Positions 6,572 through 12,209 of a DNA stretch of 12,209 bases are shown here, one piece after another. The notes beneath the pieces are model-generated. The model searched no databases, was not told where the DNA came from, and saw only the letters and a list, made by a program, of their open reading frames with translations. Each line of letters opens with the position of its first letter. The first letter of the stretch is position 1. Source of the stretch: Candidatus Hydrogenedentota bacterium. GTDB lineage: Bacteria > Hydrogenedentota > Hydrogenedentia > Hydrogenedentiales > CAITNO01. The stretch lies in contig CAIXUF010000694.1 in NCBI GenBank assembly GCA_903922535.1, forward strand, positions 1 to 12,209. Direction: 5' to 3'. Made by a program: the position numbers and the translations under genes.

Positions 6572-7711
6572 ATGTCTGAACATCCAAGTAACGGTGCCTT
6601 TGCGGCAATAATCGCATTTGTCCTTGGCGTCACGTCCGCCTGCGGGGCAACGACGGCCGTTCCATGCGATCACCCTGATTTCGGATTGTCCCCGTATTCT
6701 TGGAAACCCTCCGGTACCGGCGCCGAAGCGCGGGTGGAGGCCACCCTGCCGGGAGCCTATCTCAAGACCGTCGTCAAAGGCACGGCCAGAATTGATCTGC
6801 TCGTCGACGGAACGGCCAACGAGGGTTGCCCGCCGCCGTCGATGCCGTTCATCGAATACTCGGTGGATGACGGTCCCTTTGCCATGCAACAACTCAGCCA
6901 GACCGGCGGACCCTATCCCTTCCCGATCGCGACCGGGCTGGACCCCGCAGCGCCGCACAAACTCGAAATCCATTTCCGGGCTGCGGACCTGGGGCAGAAA
7001 CGGTGGACAACGCCGACGGCGCATCTGCGTCTTGCCGGACTTTCCCTGGATGACGGCGGGACACTGGCCGCCTACCCGAAACGCGCCAGGCTGGCGATTG
7101 GTTTCGGCGATTCGATCACAGAGGGGGTCGGTGTGGACGGCCTGTTCACCTCCTGGCAGTCGCTCGGGGTGAACAGCGCGCGGGGGTCCTGGTTTCCCGT
7201 GGTCTGCGCCGCGCTCGACTGCGAGTACGGCCAGTTCGGCTCGGGAGGGCAGGGCATGGTAAGGGAACTCGAAATGCCCGGTCTGCCCAAGACCTGGGAC
7301 CACTACGACGCGACAGCATCGCGCCTGACGAACGGCCTGCTGCTGCCCGAACCGGACTACGTCTTCTGCAACATGGGCACAAATGATTTCGGCGGGATTG
7401 ACATCAAGGACACTTACGCGGACTGGCTGGCTGCGGTACGCAAAGCCTGCCCACACACGCATATCTTTTGCGTGGTCCCGCCGTCCGGCGTCCATCGCGA
7501 CGAAATTCGGGCGGCGGCGACAACGCGCAATAGTGCCGACGACCACGCGGTCCACGTAATCGACATTCCGTCGTTGAACGCGACGATCACCGTGCACCCC
7601 CCCAACGCCACCCAATTGTGCTGCGACGGGGTGCATCCCACCGTGCAGGGACAAGGCATTTTCGGCGCCTGCATCGCCGTTCAGGTACAGCAGACGCTGG
7701 ACAACCATTAA
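6572..7711 (+). CDS. Exported SGNH-fold esterase, CE2-like (acetyl-ester hydrolase)
   Basis: The protein has 379 residues starting at ATG 6572. Residues ~8-27 form a hydrophobic export segment, although the n-region has no Lys or Arg. The N-terminal ~140 residues look like the beta-sandwich that precedes the catalytic domain in CE2 esterases (FIEYSVDDGPF, HKLEIHFRAAD). The SGNH blocks are all present: GFGDSITEG with nucleophile S181, GSGGQGM around 223-229, GTND with N271, and DGVHP with D352 and H355. Family knowledge predicts removal of O-acetyl groups from a polysaccharide such as xylan or mannan outside the cytoplasm. Specificity cannot be read from the sequence. It is transcribed divergently from the repeat lipoprotein; the neighbouring downstream propeller has its own promoter, so the two are probably not one operon. 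TSAC near residue 25 is a poor lipobox. Confidence 0.85.
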   Translation: MSEHPSNGAFAAIIAFVLGVTSACGATTAVPCDHPDFGLSPYSWKPSGTGAEARVEATLPGAYLKTVVKGTARIDLLVDGTANEGCPPPSMPFIEYSVDDGPFAMQQLSQTGGPYPFPIATGLDPAAPHKLEIHFRAADLGQKRWTTPTAHLRLAGLSLDDGGTLAAYPKRARLAIGFGDSITEGVGVDGLFTSWQSLGVNSARGSWFPVVCAALDCEYGQFGSGGQGMVRELEMPGLPKTWDHYDATASRLTNGLLLPEPDYVFCNMGTNDFGGIDIKDTYADWLAAVRKACPHTHIFCVVPPSGVHRDEIRAAATTRNSADDHAVHVIDIPSLNATITVHPPNATQLCCDGVHPTVQGQGIFGACIAVQVQQTLDNH

Positions 7712-7787
7712 GGGATGTCCTGTCGGGGCAGAACTATCCGCGGAAAAGGTTTGTCGCCGAAAGGACGGTGTTGCCCGTTATGTTGTT

Positions 7788-7814
7788 TTGACAGTGTCTC
7801 AGTAGGCGTATACT
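7788..7814 (+). promoter_or_regulatory. Sigma-70-like promoter of the YncE-like gene
   Basis: A perfect -35 TTGACA (7788-7793) and a near-consensus -10 TATACT (7809-7814) are separated by 15 bases, shorter than the 17-base optimum. Predicted transcription starts near 7821, giving a leader of about 80 bases. This is the best promoter match in the window. Confidence 0.5.
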
Positions 7815-7901
7815 CATTGTGTCAATTCTGACGCCCGGTAACAGCCTGACAAATGCCGCGGCGCTGAACAACATTGCAGGTTCCACAAGGAGAAATGTTC
7901 C

Positions 7902-8954
7902 ATGAGCAAGACAACGTGCGCACTCCTCATTATGCCGCTGGTGCTTCTTGCCGGTTTCGCAGCCCTGGCCCAACCGGCGGCCGCGCCCGCCGACAAGGAA
8001 TTGTATGCGGAGAGCCAGGTTTTCCACGTGGGAGGCGAGGGAGGCTGGGACTACCTCCTGGTCGATTCCGAGCACAAGCTGCTCTATGTGCCGCGCGTAA
8101 CGCACACGCTGGTTCTCGACGCGGCGACCGGAAAGACAATCGCCGACATTGCGGGACAAAAAGGCAACCACGGCGTGGCCCTTGTGCCGGAGCTTGGCCG
8201 CGGATTTATCAGCGACGGCAAGGACGGTTCCGTTGTTGTCTTCGATCTGAAGACATACGCGGTGCTTGGCAAGGTGGCCGCGGCTGAGGACGCCGACGGC
8301 ATCATCTATGATCCCGCGAGCCGCAAAGTTCTCGTGAGTTGCGGCGACGCCAACGCCCTCATCGTCCTCTCGCCCGACGTGGACCCCAAGACGGGCAAGG
8401 CGGACGCGGCTGTTCCCCTGGGCGGCAAGCCTGAGTTCCTCGCGGCCGACGGAAAAGGCATGGTGTATGTCAACCTTGAAGACAAGGACCTGGTGGCGGT
8501 CGTGGATTTGAAGACGCTCAAGGTGGTCAACAAGTGGCCGACCGCCCCCGGAAGCGCCCCCGTTGGCATGTCGATGGACACGGAAAAACGCCGCCTGTTT
8601 GTGGGCTGCCGCAATCCGCAGAAGCTGATCGTCATGAGCGCCGACGACGGCAAGATCCTGGCCGACCTGCCCATCGGCGCCGGTGTTGACGCCACGAAGT
8701 TCGACGACGGCTGCATCCTGTCCAGTTGCCGTGACGGCTCGCTTGCGGTCGTTCGCGAGACCTCTGCCCGTACATTTGAGGTTGTCCAAACCGTGAAGAC
8801 GCGTCCGGGCGCACGGACCATGGGCGTTGATTCCGCCACCCACGAGGTGTTCCTTCCGACGGCGGAGTTCGGACCGCAGGCCAACGCAAAGACCAGACCC
8901 ATTCCCAAACCGGACACGTTCATGGTGGTGGTGCTGGGCCGGTCACGCCCATGA
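7902..8954 (+). CDS. Secreted YncE-like beta-propeller protein
   Basis: The protein has 350 residues. The start at ATG 7902 is supported by AAGGAG nine bases upstream and an immediate signal peptide (hydrophobic residues 7-22, likely cleavage after ALA at 23). The mature protein is a series of ~40-residue blades with the YncE/NHL-type pattern: LLVDSEHKLLYVPR, TLVLDAATGKTIADI, SVVVFDLKTYAVLGKV, VAVVDLKTLKVVNKW, LIVMSADDGKILADL and MGVDSATHEVFLPTAEFG. Proteins of this family are usually periplasmic or extracellular propellers with binding or unknown roles. No catalytic motif, metal site or heme motif is seen. It has its own promoter, and a strong hairpin follows the stop. The function beyond a propeller scaffold is unknown. 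Confidence 0.85.
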   Translation: MSKTTCALLIMPLVLLAGFAALAQPAAAPADKELYAESQVFHVGGEGGWDYLLVDSEHKLLYVPRVTHTLVLDAATGKTIADIAGQKGNHGVALVPELGRGFISDGKDGSVVVFDLKTYAVLGKVAAAEDADGIIYDPASRKVLVSCGDANALIVLSPDVDPKTGKADAAVPLGGKPEFLAADGKGMVYVNLEDKDLVAVVDLKTLKVVNKWPTAPGSAPVGMSMDTEKRRLFVGCRNPQKLIVMSADDGKILADLPIGAGVDATKFDDGCILSSCRDGSLAVVRETSARTFEVVQTVKTRPGARTMGVDSATHEVFLPTAEFGPQANAKTRPIPKPDTFMVVVLGRSRP

Positions 8955-9015
8955 CGGGAATGGGCGCCTGACGAACGCGGCCAGAGAGGCGGCGGGAAAA
9001 CGCCGCCCATCCCGG
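8955..9015 (+). terminator. Two overlapping GC-rich hairpins after the YncE-like gene
   Basis: An outer stem pairs 8955-8966 with 9004-9014 (11 bp, one bulged A at 8960, 37-base loop) and begins at the first base after the stop. An inner hairpin pairs GGCGGCG (8988-8994) with CGCCGCC (9001-9007), seven perfect base pairs around GGAAAA. The two share 9004-9007, so they cannot both form fully. No T-run follows, so termination may be Rho-assisted or the structure may protect the mRNA 3' end. The rest of the 194-base convergent spacer up to 9148 shows nothing I can name. Confidence 0.42.
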
Positions 9016-9148
9016 AACGAGCGCGGATAGATTTGGCATACCGTCGTCTTGTGCCACCACGGAATCGTCATGGCCGGTATTCCACCCTGAAGGCGCCCGG
9101 CTGCGACCCGCATGCGCCGGCCCAAAACCCATGCCGTCCCTCTAGAAA

Positions 9149-10267
9149 TCAAAGCGGGCACTCCGGCAGCCCCTCGAATTCCCTTTCCATTTCCGCATCG
9201 CATTCCTTGCAGTACTCATAGGTCGAAATGTGCGTGACCCAGCCGGTGCCGACCAGTTCTGGATACGCGCCGGGCTCCAGCAGCACCCTGTCCCGCAGCA
9301 GACGGTAGCAGTCGCGGGGGGTGAAGTGTTCGCACACGTCCAGGGTAACGCCAATCATGGCCAACTGCGCGAGCAGGCCCTTGAGTTCCGCTTCGACGTG
9401 AACGTCATCGAGTTCCCCGTCCGGCGGAAGTTTGTCGGTGTCTTGCAGGAGCAGGAAATACGGCTGTTCCTGGCAATGGTCTATGCAGTGGTCCATCAGT
9501 TCCATTTCCCGGATGGAGTCGTCGTCGGAGTCCTCGCCGCAGGGGGAGAAATGCAGGGCACGGTCAATGGCGGCCGACTCGGCATCGAGGTGACGCTGGA
9601 GCGGAGTGGACTGCGACGGGTCGTCTTCCTCCTCCCCATCGCGTTCGGACGGCGTCCATTGCTCGACGCGCGTTCCATCCTCGTCGCGGGTGATCATTGT
9701 GATTTCCGGCGCGGCGGGAGGGCCTGACTGCCCCAGATCGGGCGGCAGCGCCAAGTTGGGCAGCGGAACCCAGTCCCCCTCATCTTCAGCATCAGCATCA
9801 GCATCCCGTCCGCGTTTCGGTTCACGCACGCATTCCTCCACCACCGGATCGGCCATCTCAATCACAACGCGCCCGTTCTGGCCGTACCATTCGAGATACA
9901 GTTTCCGCTTCCATGCGGTCGGCGGCGCTTCACCCAGTTCGGCGCGGCGCATAAACTCCTCGACCGAACAGGGCATCACCTTTACCCAGCCCTGTGCGGT
10001 CATGTCACCGGTCGGGCCAATCTGCCTCATCTGAAACGGGGGATGGTCTTCCTCGTGAAAGATCGGGCCGTCGCCGGCGTCCCCGGCGGGCATGAACCGG
10101 AAATGCCTGCCGCGCAAATCCTTGTCACAGTTGCCCGTCAGTTCCACGCGCAGGACCGTTTCTTCCCCGGGTGCTTCACCGCGAAGCACAATGTTGCCGT
10201 ACGTGAAGTAGTTGCTCTTGTTCCAAAGTTCACCGTACACGACATACTCGTCCAATCGATACGCCAT
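9149..10267 (-). CDS. Unrecognised cytoplasmic protein with acidic middle and C-terminal Cys pairs
   Basis: The protein has 372 residues. The start chosen is ATG 10267 (MAYRLDEYVVYGELWN), with GGAGA nine bases upstream; an upstream in-frame ATG at 10300 would add eleven residues without a better ribosome site. I do not recognise the family. Residues 1-145 are beta-rich and contain LRVELTGNCDKDLRGRHFRF (39-58). Residues 150-220 are an acidic, Pro-rich, probably disordered linker with DADADAEDE (155-163). Residues 223-330 look helical, with DHCIDHC (259-265) and VCEHFTPRDCYRLL (311-324). The end carries CKEC (353-356) and a final C370, so a bound metal is possible. There is no signal peptide or membrane segment, unlike every other gene here with a visible N-terminus. 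Its context with secreted carbohydrate enzymes gives no functional clue. It could be a lineage-specific conserved protein. Confidence 0.75.
   Translation of the reverse strand: MAYRLDEYVVYGELWNKSNYFTYGNIVLRGEAPGEETVLRVELTGNCDKDLRGRHFRFMPAGDAGDGPIFHEEDHPPFQMRQIGPTGDMTAQGWVKVMPCSVEEFMRRAELGEAPPTAWKRKLYLEWYGQNGRVVIEMADPVVEECVREPKRGRDADADAEDEGDWVPLPNLALPPDLGQSGPPAAPEITMITRDEDGTRVEQWTPSERDGEEEDDPSQSTPLQRHLDAESAAIDRALHFSPCGEDSDDDSIREMELMDHCIDHCQEQPYFLLLQDTDKLPPDGELDDVHVEAELKGLLAQLAMIGVTLDVCEHFTPRDCYRLLRDRVLLEPGAYPELVGTGWVTHISTYEYCKECDAEMEREFEGLPECPL
9787..9804. repeat. Hexanucleotide microrepeat (CAGCAT)x3 in coding sequence
   Basis: Three perfect CAGCAT units read on the minus strand as alternating Asp-Ala codons in the acidic linker of the unrecognised protein. 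The unit is six bases, so length changes keep the frame. Confidence 0.75.
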
Positions 10268-10348
10268 CGCGCCTGCTCTCCCTCTTGTAACGCTTCGCAA
10301 GCCCCTGTAACCCGGTGATCTTGCGGATGCACTTCATCGACCGCCATG

Positions 10349-10438
10349 TTTATCATAGCGCACAGCACCCCCTGTTGATAACTCCCAGACCCGGAGCGGA
10401 CCGATGGAACGGATGGGAACGGCTTTCTGCTATTCTAG
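10349..10438 (+). promoter_or_regulatory. Two -10-like boxes in the divergent spacer before the second glycosidase
   Basis: TTTATCATAG at 10349-10358 repeats exactly the -10 context found at 1319-1328. TATTCTAG at 10431-10438 lies 30 bases before the glycosidase start codon and fits a short leader. Neither has a convincing -35 at 16-18 bases. The spacer 10268-10468 separates divergent genes, so at least one promoter for each direction is expected here. Confidence 0.28.
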
Positions 10439-10468
10439 CCTCAGTGCCAGGCACGAAAGGAAACACGC

Positions 10469-12209
10469 ATGCGGCTGAAACTCTCAGTTCTTGTGGCGGC
10501 GGTTCTGGCGGTATCTGTCGGAGCGCCTGCGGAAATATCGGGCGGAGACGCCTATGTCCGCGCGGAGACGGCCGCCTTGCCTGACGCCGTATGGGTGCTG
10601 GGCACGTTGCGCATGGAACGCACACTGACGCTTTCCGGCGGCCGTTTCGAACTCACGTCGTTCCTGAACAAGGCCGTGAGCCCGCCGAAAGAGTATGTGC
10701 AGGGCGGCGCATCGCCGGAATTCAGCGTGACGGTGAACGGGCAGGCGTGCTCGGGTGAGGGCGGCGGCTGGAAGCTGGACACCTGGGCGACGAAGCAGTT
10801 GCCGCAAGGCAAGTCGGAACTCGACGTACGTTTGACAAACGGAGCGCTGGCGGTGACCCGGCACTTCATCGTGTACCCCGGCTCGGCGGTGATGCGCGAA
10901 TGGACGACGTATGAGAATGCGGGCACCCAGGACATGACCGTTTCCGAGGCCGGTCTTCTCGACATGCGGCTGATGGGCGAAGACTGCAAGACGGGCCTCA
11001 CCTTCAGTCATCTTACGGGCGGCAAGGCCTACGACGGGTCGCAGCGCCTGGTCACGGAAAAGGTGGGCCCAGAATACGCCACCACCTTTGCCTCCACGGC
11101 ATCCAGCGACCATCTGCCGTTCATGATGCTTTATGACGAACCCGCCCGCCATGGGGTCTTTTTCGGTTGGGACTACCTGGGATCCTGGTCCGCACCGCTG
11201 GGCACGGCCGACGGGTCGGCGTTCCACTGCCGGTTGCTTATCGCGGGATATACCAAGCAGTTGAAACCGGGGGAACAGTTCGACACGCCGCGCGTGTTCA
11301 CCGGCTGCTTCGCGGGCGACCTGGACGATATGGGAAACCAAGTCCTGGACTGGCAGTACCAGTACCTGTGGCAAAACAAGCACGCGGCGTACTTTGCCCA
11401 GCCCCGCTATGCGGTGGATTGGCCCTCTCCGTGGGTCAACACGGGAGGCGGCGAGGACAACTGGGGCTGCCGGTTGGCGCTGGACCTGTACTACACCGAC
11501 CTGGCCCGCTATGCGGGCGCGGGCGTGCTGTGGGACGATGCGGGCTGGTATGACGCTTGGGGAAGCTGGAACGGCCCTGATTTCGGGGAGGCGGTGCGGT
11601 ATCTGGACAAGTCCGGCATGAAGCTGAAGGTCTGGTTTCCAACCTTCCTGCGCAACGACGGGTGCCAGGCCGACCGTGACCTCGCGGGCGCGATGAAAAT
11701 GTCCGGTCCGTCCATCGACCAGTCCAGCCCCGCCGCGACGCAGTGGCAATTGGACCTGCTCGACCGGAAGACCCGTGACTGGGGCGGATTCCAATGGCGC
11801 TACGACATCGCGCCCGGCGCGGGGAGCGATCCCCTCACCGCGGACCAAGAATTCCGGCGGCTGAACCGGGAATTCCTGGCGGCCCACCCCGACCAGGGCA
11901 TAGACGCCTGTTTCGGCGGGGGCAACTGGATCGGCGTGGACCTGGCGGATTGCTCCGACTCGGGCGAGATGACCGACGGCGGCACGCGCGACTATTCGGG
12001 CTATCACAGTTCGCTTTTCATCCCGCCCGACCTGCTGCACAACGTTGTGTATTTCTCCTACGAGCAGGGCCGAAAGGCCTACAGCATCAACAATGACCGC
12101 ATTCAATTGCGCGCCGACCCAGACTGGTACGGCGACCCAGCCAGCAAGAAGGGTTACTCACTCAAGGCAACCCATCCGGCAGGAAGCACGCTGGCCATTC
12201 CGCCTGACG
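10469..12209 (+). CDS. Secreted GH36-like glycosidase (alpha-galactosidase-type), 3' end outside window
   Basis: The frame is open for 580 codons to the window edge. ATG 10469 has AAAGGA seven bases upstream and a signal peptide (MRLKLSV, core to ~18, likely cleavage after APA at 21). Residues ~22-300 form the N-terminal beta-supersandwich expected before a GH36 barrel. The barrel shows VLWDDAGWYD (353-362, equivalent to the family DDGWF), LKVWFPTFL for the LWFEPE strand, QWRYD (442-446) where the family has IKWD, CFGGGNW (481-487) for the CSxGGGR segment, and CSDSGEMTD (495-503) for the WTSD region. D446 is therefore the likely nucleophile and D497 the likely acid/base; these are inferred by motif position. 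Lys-to-Arg at 444 and loss of the GGGR arginine mark a divergent subfamily. The substrate is probably an alpha-galactoside or related alpha-linked glycan. The glycosidase at the left edge is a probable paralogue. Confidence 0.8.
   Translation, partial: MRLKLSVLVAAVLAVSVGAPAEISGGDAYVRAETAALPDAVWVLGTLRMERTLTLSGGRFELTSFLNKAVSPPKEYVQGGASPEFSVTVNGQACSGEGGGWKLDTWATKQLPQGKSELDVRLTNGALAVTRHFIVYPGSAVMREWTTYENAGTQDMTVSEAGLLDMRLMGEDCKTGLTFSHLTGGKAYDGSQRLVTEKVGPEYATTFASTASSDHLPFMMLYDEPARHGVFFGWDYLGSWSAPLGTADGSAFHCRLLIAGYTKQLKPGEQFDTPRVFTGCFAGDLDDMGNQVLDWQYQYLWQNKHAAYFAQPRYAVDWPSPWVNTGGGEDNWGCRLALDLYYTDLARYAGAGVLWDDAGWYDAWGSWNGPDFGEAVRYLDKSGMKLKVWFPTFLRNDGCQADRDLAGAMKMSGPSIDQSSPAATQWQLDLLDRKTRDWGGFQWRYDIAPGAGSDPLTADQEFRRLNREFLAAHPDQGIDACFGGGNWIGVDLADCSDSGEMTDGGTRDYSGYHSSLFIPPDLLHNVVYFSYEQGRKAYSINNDRIQLRADPDWYGDPASKKGYSLKATHPAGSTLAIPPD

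Noticed and set aside
6572..6660. Lipobox at TSAC in the esterase leader.
   Set aside because: The residue three before the cysteine is Thr rather than Leu/Val/Ile and the n-region has no basic residue; ordinary export is the safer reading.
6329..7708. A minus-strand frame stays open upstream of the lipoprotein start, across the spacer and antisense to the whole esterase gene (941 codons in total).
   Set aside because: The opposite strand carries a complete SGNH esterase with all four blocks. The lipoprotein has a signal peptide and lipobox right after ATG 6328, and the extension has low-complexity Arg/Gly/His-rich content typical of an antisense shadow in GC-rich DNA.
10484..12106. Minus-strand open frame of 540 codons.
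   Set aside because: It lies wholly antisense to the GH36-like gene, whose motifs, signal peptide and ribosome site are clear. The antisense product is Arg/Val/His-rich with no recognisable domain.

Overview
The window is a GC-rich bacterial segment with eight protein genes, six complete and two cut by the window edges. I see no tRNA, rRNA, CRISPR array or transposase. The products are typical of large-genome, glycan-degrading environmental bacteria of the Planctomycetota / Hydrogenedentota / Verrucomicrobiota-Lentisphaerota type. Pointers are a PQQ-type propeller opening with a WPQF-GPNRD motif, a YncE-like propeller, secreted GH36-like glycosidases and a CE2-like SGNH esterase. The phylum is an inference from gene style; no marker gene is present.

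Layout: (1) 1-1238 (+), 3' part of a GH36-like glycosidase with an FN3 domain and a jelly-roll-like C-terminal module, followed at once by a terminator-like hairpin. (2) 1389-3236 (+), secreted two-domain protein with a divergent NodB-type deacetylase domain, preceded by a sigma-70-like promoter. (3) 3237-3451, convergent spacer holding an inverted pair of 10-bp-period TCCGTG repeats. (4) 3452-4735 (-), secreted PQQ-like beta-propeller with a palindrome in its leader. (5) 4883-6328 (-), lipoprotein with a Big_2-like domain and three 123-residue repeats I do not recognise, each with three cysteines. (6) 6572-7711 (+), SGNH/CE2-like esterase. (7) 7902-8954 (+), YncE-like propeller behind a TTGACA promoter. 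(8) 9149-10267 (-), unrecognised cytoplasmic protein with an acidic middle and Cys pairs. (9) 10469 to the window end (+), a second GH36-like glycosidase with signal peptide, entering the window's right edge incomplete.

How they may work together: of the seven genes whose N-terminus is visible, six appear to carry export signals. Four encode likely carbohydrate-active enzymes (two GH36-like, one deacetylase-like, one esterase-like). This suggests extracytoplasmic breakdown of an acetylated, alpha-linked heteroglycan. The genes are not one operon: orientation changes repeatedly and most genes have their own leader, so the functional link is only an inference from proximity.

The best candidates for something undescribed are the 123-residue, three-cysteine repeats in the lipoprotein, the inverted 10-bp-period intergenic element, and the divergent active-site motifs of the NodB-like and GH36-like proteins.
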